A stretch of DNA of 64,000 bases from Lichina pygmaea (lineage: Eukaryota; Ascomycota; Lichinomycetes; Lichinales; Lichinaceae), in contig OY730173.1 of NCBI GenBank assembly GCA_963422465.1, positions 2,480,001-2,544,000 on the forward strand, written 5' to 3'. Position 1 is the first letter of the stretch. Each line of letters begins with the position of its first letter. Positions 44,001 to 53,436 of the stretch are shown piece by piece. Below the pieces are notes generated by a model. It worked only from the letters and a program-made list of their open reading frames with translations, did no database searches and was not told the DNA's origin. Position numbers and translations under genes: made by a program.

Positions 44001-44532
44001 GCTTCTCCTGGCGCCAATACCATAGGTCGGCGAGGTGGGTCTCCGTCTCAAAGGTCTGCCCGGCCTCGTCTGCGTCCTCGGGTTCTACCTCGACTTCGGT
44101 CTGCGACAGTCGCTCCGCCTGACCGCCTCCTGGGCTCTTGATCTTCCGTTGCCAATGGGCGCTGAGAAGCCTCCGTTGCAGACCACCGTGCTGCTTTTCT
44201 AAGCGCTCCACGGTGGTCTTGGCAATCTCTTCATATTGGCCGGCGAGCTCCAACGCGGCCTCATACCGCGCGGTAGTGTCGATGTGCTTTTCCGGGTTCA
44301 GTCGTTCTAGCTGCTCTGCGAACTGCTCCGCTTCTCGACCCACTCGATCGGCCATAGCTTGAAGGGGATGAATGAGATCTCTGTATTCTCCTGGGCTCAG
44401 TGGCCCCGTGGGCATGCCATCCTTGCCTAGTTCAGTTGCAATTAGCATCGTGATACAGCACGGAGGTGTCGCAACGTGGTCAAGGCGCAGACAAGGTGGT
44501 CCTTCAAGCTGTACCTTTAGCCCAATGTTCAT
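41039..44532 (-). CDS. NUP84: Nucleoporin Nup84/Nup107
   Basis: Scaffold nucleoporin of the Y-complex (Nup84 in yeast, Nup107 in animals), an alpha-helical solenoid at the nuclear pore. Exons: 44532-42210, 42151-41809, 41742-41627 and 41553-41039, joined by introns of 58, 66 and 73 bp that keep phase; 1,098 residues. Family features include WRAASLRGAIPELVSLVNNS, NRAVWRRMCLANA, YERAVYGTLAGDLESVERVC, SWDDFVFVHYHALVLSQFER, the Leu/Ala-rich C-terminal solenoid and DCTLIRNAYLPEIVLAYNCV near the end. The tail is Gly/Lys-rich (GSGKKGKGGTGAAGAS). The start is uncertain: MNIGLKVQLEG could be replaced by internal Met residues near 44445 or 44415, and an upstream intron cannot be excluded. Confidence 0.88.
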
Positions 44533-45514
44533 AGAATAGGTAATCCGGATCGCGATCAGTGTCAGTTCGGGCTGGTTCCTCCTGTGACTCCTCCGGGGGA
44601 CTCTCGGACTAGGATCGGAAGAGATGAGCCTTGATCGTCGGATATAGCATGTCGGGAGAACTTTACATATGAAGGTTCTAGCAGATTCCCCTGAAGAGGC
44701 CGTAGAACGATACGTCAGTGCTGTACGATACCACCACGAAGGAGCTCAGCTCGCAGCTGGTTTGAGCTGGCCATTCAAGCTCACCTGACGAATGCCTCGC
44801 TGCAAGAGACCCTGAGTACCGAGCGGACTTATTTCCTCCATTGCTGGCGCCATACTATGACTCCGGCTGGACGTGAAGGATTCTGGCGTCTGGCGTCTGG
44901 CGTCTGGCTTCTGGCAGGTGGCTCTGGCCGGCGTGGTCGAGCGCGCAGCAAGTCGACGAGAGCAAACTCAACAGACTGATGGCTGCGGACCACAAAGCTC
45001 TTGCAAAGTACTCTCTCACTCTAAGCTTGCGCGAAGCTACTTGATGAGTGGAGCAGACTTTCGACACACTCGCAGCGTCTATCGTACTGGTACCGGGTGG
45101 GACGTATTACATAAGCTGTGCCTCAGATCACATGACGTAATCGAAGGTATAAATTCCTCCAGCTTTCCCTCCTCACATCTTCATCAATGTCAATAAGGCG
45201 ATCATTAGAGTCTCGGGGCAGACCTCCGTCAACGACAGGAGTAACCATCGGTGTTTGTTCAGGTCACGAACGACCTCCAAGCGTGCTCAAGATCGCCTGA
45301 GAATGGCCCTCAGGCCCTCCCTCTACACTTTATCTGTCTCTCGTCTGCTCTGTGGGCTTCGGATTGGAAAGGGAGCGTTACAATCGCCAGGGAAGGTTTG
45401 CCACGAATGATATGAACACGCTCGCTCGGTAGAACGGAGGGTGTTGGATCCATAGATTTTTTATATATACTCTTGCAGGACCTCGGGACGAGAGTAATGC
45501 CACTGCTGACCTCG
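44533..45514. other. Intergenic, 5' of nucleoporin, 3' of CMC4
   Basis: About 1 kb upstream of the nucleoporin gene. A short GGCGTCT tandem repeat (about four copies) lies at 44885-44915. No gene recognised. Confidence 0.4.
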
Positions 45515-45967
45515 TCATGCCTTGGCTGTCTCCTGTGCCCTCTGCTTCATCTTCAGTCGCAGGAGGCTCGCCTTTGGACAGCTGACCGTCGTGGCATCGT
45601 CTCCCTTTTCGGCGTACAAGGCGTTGCAACACTCGTACAAGGCGTCAATCTCCTTTCTACATTTGTCTTCCCTGTAGGAGTGCTTGGCCAGGCAGTCTGT
45701 AAAGTTGGTCGGGCTTAGCGACGCTGGATCAAGAAGGCGGCCGTGTCCCGACACCCAAATGGGCCACCCGTCGTGGGATATTCTCGATAGCCTCACCCTG
45801 AATGGCACACTATTACAGCGGAATCAGCTGTCTACCATCAACCAAAGGCATGCATCTGGGCCTGCCAGGAGCTTGCAGATTGTCCATGTCGAAGGCCACA
45901 AAATACTTACAGCGCGTGTGTGGCATGGCTGTGCAGTCCTCAGATCATCCCGCAGCCCCTGCATCAT
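45515..45967 (-). CDS. CMC4: CMC4-type twin CX9C mitochondrial protein
   Basis: Small intermembrane-space protein of the twin CX9C class imported by the Mia40 pathway. Exons: 45967-45911 (MMQGLRDDLRTAQPCHTRA), a 13-nt micro-exon 45809-45797 (CAIQ plus one base), and 45696-45515. Introns are 101 bp (GTAAGT...TAG) and 100 bp (GTGAGG...CAG). The spliced product of 83 residues reads CHTRACAIQDC, then LAKHSYREDKCRKEIDALYE and CCNALYAEKGDDATTVSC. This gives both CX9C pairs (C-HTRACAIQD-C and C-RKEIDALYE-C) and matches the CMC4 pattern including the extra CC and final Cys. The micro-exon supplies essential residues of the first CX9C. Either of two adjacent Met codons could be the start. Confidence 0.85.
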
Positions 45968-46630
45968 TAGGTCAGGAACAAGAAGCCGCATGCAGTGCAA
46001 GTAAATGTTCGAGAAGACGTACCATCGTATGATAACCCAGGAACCACACTCCTTTGTGTATAATGCGGTCAACCCAAAGGCCGACGAGTGTCTACCACGT
46101 GACCTTTTCTTGGACTGCGATGATGGAGTGCCCTGCGTCGGGAGAAGAAGAGTTCCCCGCAAGGGCAATCAGTAGCCGCATTTCTTTTTTCGCTCACGTG
46201 GTAGTTTTTCGAAAAGGGCGATCAGTTGTGATTGTGATTGTTTGGTGGGGCAGAAATGCGTCTATAACTTCCAGAATAGTCCAGCGGCGACGGCCTTGCT
46301 TTCCTCTTTCTTTTCCCCTTCTCATTCCCCTCACCCCCGTCGTCCCCACTCTGATTCTCACTTTAAGTGCCAAACCAGACCTCAACAGACCCAGGCCGTC
46401 CCAGTACTTGAGTTCCGCTGCTCAAATCACTCTCACTGTCTTCCAGGTCGTACTGTAAGTGGTTCGATCTGCTCGAAACGCGTTTGGAGTTGACAAACCG
46501 TGCCACGCCGCTGGTTCCTGATGTGTTACAAGACCTTGCTGACCTCCACGTCCAGCTTGACAGGAAAAGGCAGGAGTGCTCGTCCTCGAACCGAATCCGT
46601 TCCCGATTCCGTCACTGTGCTACGGCCGAG
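45968..46630. promoter_or_regulatory. Divergent promoter region CMC4 / SUMO
   Basis: Head-to-head spacer of 663 bp. It includes CACGTG-related motifs near 46107 and 46196 and a C/T-rich tract from 46300 that probably belongs to the SUMO leader. An open frame runs in phase into the SUMO start from about 46484, but SUMO proteins normally begin at the Met chosen here. Confidence 0.45.
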
Positions 46631-47056
46631 ATGTCTGAGCAGGGCGGCAACTCACCCCCACCTCCACCTCCACCTAATAAGCCCGAGGATCCTCAGCCGA
46701 CCGAGCACCTGAACATCAAGGTGACGGACAACAATAACGAGGTCTTCTTCAAGATCAAGCGGACCACGGCGCTCAAGAAGCTGATGGACGCCTTTTGCGA
46801 ACGCCAGGGCAAGTCGCCCACTACGGTGCGGTTCTTGTTCGATGGCAACAGAGTACAGCCGCAGGATAGCCCCAACTCGGTGAGTCACGTCCCTTTCTCG
46901 CGCGGCGCTATGAGCTGCCGACATGGTGGGGACGCGTCATCGTCTCCCTATATCCTGTGATTGCACAGCCTTTCTGACTCGCATCCCCTCTCGCAGCTCG
47001 ACATGCAAGACGGCGACACGCTGGAGGTGCACCAAGAGCAGCTGGGTGGCTGTTGA
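46631..47056 (+). CDS. SMT3: Small ubiquitin-like modifier SUMO precursor
   Basis: SUMO is conjugated to lysines of many nuclear proteins by E1 Aos1-Uba2 and E2 Ubc9. Exons 46631-46879 and 46997-47056 with a 117-bp intron (GTGAGT...CAG) give 102 residues. The N-terminus MSEQGGNSPPPPPPPNKPED is unusually Pro-rich. The ubiquitin-like fold follows: HLNIKVTDNNNEVFFKIKRT, LKKLMDAFCERQGKSPTTVR and FLFDGNRVQPQDSPNSLDMQ, ending DGDTLEVHQEQLGGC. The Gly-Gly of the mature tail is at residues 100-101 with one extra Cys for a Ulp-type protease to remove. Symbol follows yeast. Confidence 0.95.
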
Positions 47057-48045
47057 GCTTCAACGGGGAGGGCCATATGCTTACCATGACGACACGACGA
47101 TGATAATGGCAACACCTTCTTTCCTCTTCCTCTTTCTTCTCTCCCTCTGAATGCGGCCGAGCAACGTATTTAGAGATCTCGGGGTGGGTGGAAGGGAAGC
47201 TCGTTCGCAGGTCATCATCATCATCATCAGTTTGCTTTGAAAGAGCTAGACCCATCATCGTCATGAGCCACATCCCGCACCCGACGGCGGAAGAGCAGCT
47301 GCTTTCCCTCGTTCCTTTCCACCTTTTCCTACCCAGGCAGGCAAGGAAAGCAACAGCAGATGGTAGGGAGGGGCAAGGTAGGATAGGATGGGGTAGGGTA
47401 GGAGTGACCGGCCGGTGTATCCCACCACAGAACACAGTAGACGAGGCAGGAAGTCGAGTCGATATGACAAGCAGGGTGCGAACAGCTCCTCCTTCTCCAG
47501 CTCTCATCCCTAGTATCATATCATATCATATCATCTCACCTCAACCCCGTCATCCTCTCACTTTGGCGATCAAACATCCGCCAAGTCCCAAAAGACAAGT
47601 ACCTCTTATCCCAACCTTCAAATCACCCTGCAGTACGTTCCGTGCTAATGACCGTACAGTACGTCGTCACTGCGGCCGCAGGCCTACGTACCTTCAAACC
47701 CATCCTGCCTTGATATCCATGTACGCCGCTCACCGTGAACACCGACACGTATGGCAAAAGCTTCTTCTGGGTCAATGAGTCAATGAGACAATGGATGAAT
47801 GAATGAATGGATGAATGTAGGGATGTGTGTAGGAATGAACGTACGAACGAAAGAAAGGAAGAATGCATTGGAATATGCGTGATGCAGAAGACAGCAGATG
47901 CTTCTTGATCATTAGGGTTTGTTGACGTACGGTACTTGATACATTGATCACGTGGAGTAGAGAGAGAGAGGGAGAGAGAGAGGTGTAGTATGAAAGGCAA
48001 CAAGACAAGACTCCCTCTTTCCCCCTCCTTATCCTCCTAATCCTC
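47057..48045. other. Intergenic, convergent 3' ends of SUMO and unknown gene
   Basis: About 1 kb of simple sequence: ATCATC repeats near 47213-47230, a CATAT pentamer run at 47513-47538, GAATGAATG repeats at 47788-47815, and GAGAGA near 47958-47985. A 196-codon frame at 47188-47778 has no protein-like content and is not called. Confidence 0.4.
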
Positions 48046-48958
48046 CTAATCCTCCCAAACAGCCGCCTTCGCCCTCTCGACCTCTCGTCTGGCCGCCTCG
48101 ACGGCGTCTCGTTCGCGTTGGCGGCGTTTCAACTCCTTCTCCCTGGTCGCGCGCTCGTATTCCCGCTCGTCGTCCGTCTTCTTGGGTGGGCGCACCCCCA
48201 AGGCGCCGGCGATCATGCGACGCGCCACGGCGTCGGTCTTCTCGGGTCTTGTTTTTGTTGCTGACGCTGATGATGATGATGATGATGATGCTGCTGCTGA
48301 TGCTGCTGGTGCTGTGGATGGTGAAGTAGATGATGCCGATGCTGTCGCTGTTGCTGCTGATAATGATGATGATGGGAGGTGTGGGGAGGGTGATGACGGG
48401 GGCTGTGCGGATTGTGACAATGTCCGCGGGAGAGATGACCTCTTGGGCCGATGGCTGAGGGATGAGGACTGTGACGCTGCGGTCGTGTTGGATTTGCTCG
48501 GAGACGGCATGTCCTCGGGCCAGCGCGTTGTCCATAGATCGTTTCCTCCTCCTCCTTCTCCTCCTCCTTGCTGCGGTCCACCGCGCGGCATACGCGGCGA
48601 CACAGGCGTCGGTGGAGGCGCTTGCGGAAAGTCCGCCGCATGTTCCGCCGTCGCGAGGTCTTCAGTCTCCATATCCTCGCCTTCCGATGACGAGAGATCT
48701 TCGTCCCATGATTCCGCTACCTGCCGTGGGGTCGAGACATGTCCTGAGGGATCAACACCTCCCTTGCTCTTCGAGGCGTCAGGCTTGACGGATAAGGATA
48801 ATGCCTCGATGGACTTTTGGACGTCTGCGTTTCGTCGTTCACTGAATCAGCGTACATTGGATAGGAGACTAGACAGAAACAGGAGGTTCGAGCTAGAGCT
48901 ATCTACAAGTGCAGTATAGTAGAGATGGAGCTACTGTACCTTTGGTGTCTTGAGGCAT
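48046..48958 (-). CDS. Unknown low-complexity protein with basic-acidic coiled tail
   Basis: Exon 1 is only 19 nt (48958-48940, MPQDTK), then a 115-bp intron (GTACAG...GCAG) and exon 2 48824-48046; 265 residues. The joined N-terminus reads MPQDTKDVQKSIEALSVKPD. A short acidic patch follows (ESWDEDLSSSEGEDMETEDL), then Ser/Pro/Ala-rich low complexity with Ala-Ser runs coded by GCTGATGAT-type repeats. The last 70 residues look ordered: DAVARRMIAGALGVRPPKKT, DDEREYERATREKELKRRQR and ERDAVEAARREVERAKAAVW, a charged helix probably forming a coiled coil. The ordered tail suggests a conserved fungal protein, but I cannot name a function. Confidence 0.75.
48263..48372 (-). repeat. Trinucleotide repeats coding Ser/Ala runs
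   Basis: GAT and GCT triplet runs on the plus strand (for example TGATGATGATGATGATGATG) code Ser and Ala runs of the minus-strand protein at 48046-48958. Likely polymorphic in length. Confidence 0.7.
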
Positions 48959-49438
48959 GATGATAATCTTGTCTTCTTGGTTGCACAGCCGCAAAGAAGC
49001 CACCGAGCGTGAAGACTGTTGTGTAGTAGAAATGGACTCCGTGTCATCCCGAGACACATGTAGGCCCGGACATGTCACCATTCAAATTGGGTTGACTAAT
49101 GCGCCGCAAGTGAGCACTAGCACGGACTCCCGAACATAGAGGACAAAAACTTCCACCCCGCACAGATGTGGGGTATCCGTGGCATGTGATTTGGGATCCG
49201 CATTTACGCCTCCATACAAAATCGATCGCAGATATTTCAATGTGAGCTAGGAGGACATCGCAACAGCGCTCTGAACAGCCTCAACTTTCCACATCCCATT
49301 TGCCTCCGAAAACAACGCCTCGTAACTACATGAGCTGCTACGCTCGAGTCAATGGACCCACCACCAAATCTCCAGGAAAGCGTAATCGAGTATCGGGAAG
49401 AAGTCGACGGGACCTCAGAGGAATCCTGAGTTGCAACA
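48959..49438. other. Intergenic between unknown gene and HET gene
   Basis: A 480-bp spacer holding the promoter of the gene to the left and the 3' end of the HET gene. Nothing else recognisable. Confidence 0.4.
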
Positions 49439-51460
49439 TCAATGGAGAACTATTTCTTGCGCTGAGGTTTTAACCAGCTGAAAGACCTCGCCTTTCATGA
49501 TCCCGTCAACGTAGCATTCTCCGATGAGGACATACCCTTGTCCACCAGAGGACTCCCTGATGACGAAAGGAATATGGCTTTCGGGAGGAACGCATATCAA
49601 GTCTCCGTGTCTGGACCCTCTTGGGAAGAGTCCGATGTATTTCTTCTCCGTGACGCCGAATCTGCGAGCCCTGGTCGCGTTCGCAAACGCCACCTGAATA
49701 TTACGAAACAGCTTTGCGGGCTTGCGTCGTTCCAGATGCTCCAGTGTTAGTTGTCGCTTGGGGTAAGTTTGGCCCGACATCGACGGAGAACGTCCTGTAG
49801 CTTCATCCAGGAGAAGAGAAAAGACATTTGCGAAATCGGCCGGCGCTTCGTTGACACCAGTTTCGTTTTTTCCGGCGACTAGAGTATGCCAGAAAGCATC
49901 AAAGAGCTCGGAGCCGGAAGGATAGGGCTGGCATTCCATCGAAAGACGAAGATAATCAAGAATGACAGATTTCGTCTCGCTGCCATTGGAGACTATCTCT
50001 TTGAGGTCTGGCTCGTAGAAGACAGGACCAAGGTCTCGTATCGTGTCGAACAATTTTGCAGAGAAACGCAGGGTTCTCTGATCGAAGCCGATTTGCGGAT
50101 TTCTCAATTCGGGACGGTGTGTTGGTTGGCCAGCGAGGTATATGTGACTGCTGAAAGTTCGATACTCATGATAACCCAGACTGGTTGTTTCCCTGGCTAA
50201 TGCCCAGTCGGGAACCCAAGATGGCATACCGGGCTGGGTCTCGAGGTGATCCACAGAGCAAAGTAGTTCGACTGGCGATCTAGGAAAGATTGTTCTCGCG
50301 GTCTGGAGAAAGATCTCCGAGTCCGATACTGATTTCGAGTAGTCTGGAACGAGTCCAGATTGAGAAAGCCCGAGAAAAGCGTAGACTTTATCTCGCAAGA
50401 CCGTGGCATTTGCGGAACGACCAATCTCCAAGTTGTGAAGGAGACTGAACGAAGTGTGCCTCAATGCCTCAACATCAGATAATCGAATACACCCATTCTT
50501 ATGAGCTTGACCGTCGAGGCCTTGGTCAATGTACTGTAGTAAGTCATTGTTCTTGACGTGGCTACTGAACGCCGCCATGTCCGACCAGGTGATTATATCG
50601 CACTCGCTTGCCACGTGCAAATTTTCAGAAACGGCAGCCTCTTGGATTGTCCATACCCGTGTGAACCACGTGTGGGTAAAAAAATGCTGGACCTCTTTCC
50701 ATTTCGAAGAGCCGACTGCTGGTAAGCCAAGCCGCTCCAAATCGGCCGGGCCAACAGCAAGACCATCGGGGAAGTGATCGAGCACCAAACAGATCTCTCT
50801 GATGATATCCAGAGCTCTGCATTCGTCGTCTCCTTGATCCCCCAACCAGATGATCGTGTTCCATGCCCGCTGGAAAATTGCGCCCATCAACATCACCTGC
50901 TGTGACTTTTCTCGCTCGTCTTCTTGGTTTATGCAGAGCTGATCGATCCACAGGACAATGTTGTCGTTCCAATGTCGGAAGCGACGCAAGGCCAGGTTCA
51001 GCTTCGTCGTGATATACTTGGTATGGCCGTTGCAGGTAATCTTCGAATCCAGTCTCGGCTGTCCCCAGACGTATGACAAAGCTGTGTACCAGACTGGTTG
51101 CCCTGTCTCAATCGACACGGCATGATATGTGCTTCTCGTCTCGTGGGGATATTTGAATTCCAAAGAGCAGGTTCGCAGTGTGCACTGTAGATCGTCGTCA
51201 TAGCTTCCAGCGTGGAGTTCGGCGACTCGGATATGTTGGGGGTCTGCTAAGCGACGGTATGATGTTCCAGCCCCCGATACATCATCTGTAACAGCCAAGC
51301 TCTGTCGAGAGCGTTGGTCATTGTACTGGCCGAGTGCCGCCTGCTCATCCGCAGTCGGTTCTGCGTTTGGTGGGATAATTCCAGCTTTCGCAATGACAGA
51401 TTCCAGAGTATATTTGGTGGAGAATGGAGTTCCATCATACCACTTCACTAAGAAGTCCAT
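49439..51460 (-). CDS. HET-domain protein
   Basis: Intronless gene of 673 residues with an intact heterokaryon incompatibility (HET) domain at about residues 126-260: TALSYVWGQPRLDSKITCNG, then LNLALRRFRHWNDNIVLWID, QLCINQEDEREKSQQVMLMG and AWNTIIWLGDQGDD. The middle keeps further family motifs (VWTIQEAAVSENLHVASECD; DKVYAFLGLSQSG). The C-terminus has the common HET-protein ending HGDLICVPPESHIPFVIRES and LIGECYVDGIMKGE. No NACHT, WD or ankyrin part is attached. HET domains take part in non-self recognition and regulated cell death in filamentous ascomycetes; the role of this paralogue is unknown. The start at MDFLVKWYDGTPFSTKYTLE has no competing Met nearby. Confidence 0.92.
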   Translation of the reverse strand: MDFLVKWYDGTPFSTKYTLESVIAKAGIIPPNAEPTADEQAALGQYNDQRSRQSLAVTDDVSGAGTSYRRLADPQHIRVAELHAGSYDDDLQCTLRTCSLEFKYPHETRSTYHAVSIETGQPVWYTALSYVWGQPRLDSKITCNGHTKYITTKLNLALRRFRHWNDNIVLWIDQLCINQEDEREKSQQVMLMGAIFQRAWNTIIWLGDQGDDECRALDIIREICLVLDHFPDGLAVGPADLERLGLPAVGSSKWKEVQHFFTHTWFTRVWTIQEAAVSENLHVASECDIITWSDMAAFSSHVKNNDLLQYIDQGLDGQAHKNGCIRLSDVEALRHTSFSLLHNLEIGRSANATVLRDKVYAFLGLSQSGLVPDYSKSVSDSEIFLQTARTIFPRSPVELLCSVDHLETQPGMPSWVPDWALARETTSLGYHEYRTFSSHIYLAGQPTHRPELRNPQIGFDQRTLRFSAKLFDTIRDLGPVFYEPDLKEIVSNGSETKSVILDYLRLSMECQPYPSGSELFDAFWHTLVAGKNETGVNEAPADFANVFSLLLDEATGRSPSMSGQTYPKRQLTLEHLERRKPAKLFRNIQVAFANATRARRFGVTEKKYIGLFPRGSRHGDLICVPPESHIPFVIRESSGGQGYVLIGECYVDGIMKGEVFQLVKTSAQEIVLH

Positions 51461-51870
51461 AGTGTTGCCTGAAACCCGTCAGTGCGAGTCATGACCAGCG
51501 ACGCGTTCGCCCTTGGGCAAAATCAGGTGACTTGGTCCGCCGATACCAAGAAGCGCTATATCACGTGCTATACCGTACCGGTACCGGTAGCGTCACGTGG
51601 GCAGAATCTGCAACGAGCGCGACAGTGTCAAACCCATAACTTACTGATAACTCCAGCTCCACGCTGTGTTCGTCCACCAACTATACTTGCACAGAACGCT
51701 GGACCGAGTAGAAGGGGTAATAAGGCCCGTGTATGTGTGGGAAGACGCCCTCGCTCATGATCGTATAAACCCTGTCGCTTGAAAGAAAACGCCCCAACCC
51801 CCCCACATCCCCTTCGTATCGTCATCTGCCTCCCCAAGAAGCGCTCCACACCTATACTTTCGCGCTCAAG
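51461..51870. other. Intergenic, 5' of HET gene
   Basis: A 410-bp spacer upstream of the HET gene. It contains a GTACCGGTACCGGTA palindromic cluster at about 51576-51590 next to TCACGTG. Probably the HET promoter. Confidence 0.45.
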
Positions 51871-53436
51871 TCAATCCCATGACCGATACCCAGAGTCGAT
51901 TGGCATCCCTCTGTCGCTGACAGCGAAGACGGTCGGCATAGTTCCCAGGCCACCCCTCGCTCCGGTCCAGATGCTGCTTCCGGCTTCGCTGTCGACGGGA
52001 TATCGTTGCCTCGTGCCCCTACCCGGTCTTTGCGCTCGTCTGTGTTCTTTCTTCTCTCGTGGAGCTCCACCCAGTTGGCGTCGTTGTGACGGACGTCTTG
52101 CCTCTAGACCTCGACTGGCCATTCCTTCAGATCGACCTTCGACGGCGGAGTCAGCGTGGAAATGATGGGCCACCCGTGTTCTCACTTGCCCTCCTTGAGG
52201 CTGGTTTGTGGTCTCTGTCCTGACCGTAGACCTGGTCGGCATCGCTCGAACCGCAATACCGTATGCGGGAGTCCGTAAAGCTGGTCTCCTTGGCCTCCCG
52301 CGGCCTCGCCTCTGGGCCGGCATCAAGCGTTGGGTCGCTGTGGTGGTGTCTCGAGTCGGCTCTGTGCGTGAAGGAAGACTGTCGCCCGGGCCGCTCTGTC
52401 GCGACATTCCTCCCCCGTGCCATTCATGTTGACTGACATCTTCCCACCCAAGATCTTCTTCACCCTCGCTCGCCTCGAATAGGGTGCTGGTAGCGGACGC
52501 CCGAGCCTGACTGGCGCTATGGGCATCTTCAAATTCCTGAACACTCTCACTATCACCAAAGATGTCGGTGTCAAAGTCGCCCGACATGTTGAAAATTAGT
52601 TCCTCCGTACTGAACGAATTCGTGATCGCCTCTCCGGTGGAACCTCCCGAAGGGCTGGAATATCGACGCGTTGTGACATCCAAGGAGCTCTGACGTCGTC
52701 CCCATCGTGGTCGCGACTCGGACGTATGTATAGCGGCTCTGACCGCTGAAGGGCTGTAGGGCCTGGCACCGTGAAATGTTCCCGTGTTTTCATCACCGCG
52801 GTTACCGACAGAAGGACGGTCGCTAGGTGGCTGGCCGAGCGCTGCTTCTGCCGCGCCTAGGGGCCTCGATTGTGAAGCGGACCCCCCGCCCTCAGAGTTG
52901 GGCCGCGTTGGAGAAGGGCGAGAGGACGGCTGCTTGCTCTTCTTCTTGCTCTTCTTCTTGCTCTTCTTGCGCTTCTTGCTCTTCTTCTCTCTCCCTAAGC
53001 GGTCATCTCGTCCTACCTCGGCCATCATCCGGTGTTCATAACTTTGAACCGTCGTCTCCAACTCGGCGAGCGGGTTCACCGGAGGCAGTGTCCTGTGAAT
53101 CTGCGTTCGATGTGCGAACTGGGAGGTGGTCGCTCTTGAGCCATTTCTGGAGCACTCTGCTTCAGCTGATATGCCCTGCGATGGGCTACCTGCATCCGCG
53201 AGGTGGCTCAGGGGCTGTGCGAGAGAGCTGTCATTCCCGTTGAAAGTTCTAGGCCTTCCAGCCACGCCCAGGATTCGGTGGCCATGCCTTATATTCTGGA
53301 CGAGCATAGCGGTCAGCTGGTGGTTTCTCTGTCGGTTTCCAAATCCAGATTCCTCATACTCGAGCTGTGTGTGCAAGAGTGTCAGAGCTCTATCTTGTGA
53401 ATCAGTATGAAGCCAGCCGCCGTCAGAACAAGGTGC
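51871..53436 (-). CDS. Unknown protein with Lys-rich run and AT-hook-like motif
   Basis: An open frame runs from about 53436 to the stop at 51871. Its first part reads SDGGWLHTDSQDRALTLLHT, EYEESGFGNRQRNHQLTAML and VQNIRHGHRILGVAGRPRTF, which looks like an ordered domain. The first ATG is at 53307 (MLVQNIRH), giving 478 residues, but the likely coding content before it points to an upstream exon joined near 53436-53445. Later there is a Lys tract (EKKSKKRKKSKKKSKKKSKQ), acidic patches (SGDFDTDIFGDSESVQEFED) and an AT-hook-like RRGRGRPRRPALR. A nuclear, DNA-associated role is plausible from composition only. The gene lies just upstream of, and on the same strand as, the HET gene. No family recognised. 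Confidence 0.6.
   Translation of the reverse strand, partial: APCSDGGWLHTDSQDRALTLLHTQLEYEESGFGNRQRNHQLTAMLVQNIRHGHRILGVAGRPRTFNGNDSSLAQPLSHLADAGSPSQGISAEAECSRNGSRATTSQFAHRTQIHRTLPPVNPLAELETTVQSYEHRMMAEVGRDDRLGREKKSKKRKKSKKKSKKKSKQPSSRPSPTRPNSEGGGSASQSRPLGAAEAALGQPPSDRPSVGNRGDENTGTFHGARPYSPSAVRAAIHTSESRPRWGRRQSSLDVTTRRYSSPSGGSTGEAITNSFSTEELIFNMSGDFDTDIFGDSESVQEFEDAHSASQARASATSTLFEASEGEEDLGWEDVSQHEWHGGGMSRQSGPGDSLPSRTEPTRDTTTATQRLMPAQRRGRGRPRRPALRTPAYGIAVRAMPTRSTVRTETTNQPQGGQVRTRVAHHFHADSAVEGRSEGMASRGLEARRPSQRRQLGGAPREKKEHRRAQRPGRGTRQRYPVDSEAGSSIWTGARGGLGTMPTVFAVSDRGMPIDSGYRSWD

Noticed and set aside
46484-46630. In-frame upstream extension of SUMO by 49 codons
   Set aside because: SUMO proteins begin near MSEQ; the extension is more likely leader sequence that happens to stay open.
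47188-47778. 196-codon plus-strand frame downstream of SUMO
   Set aside because: Composition follows simple repeats in the DNA and shows no domain.
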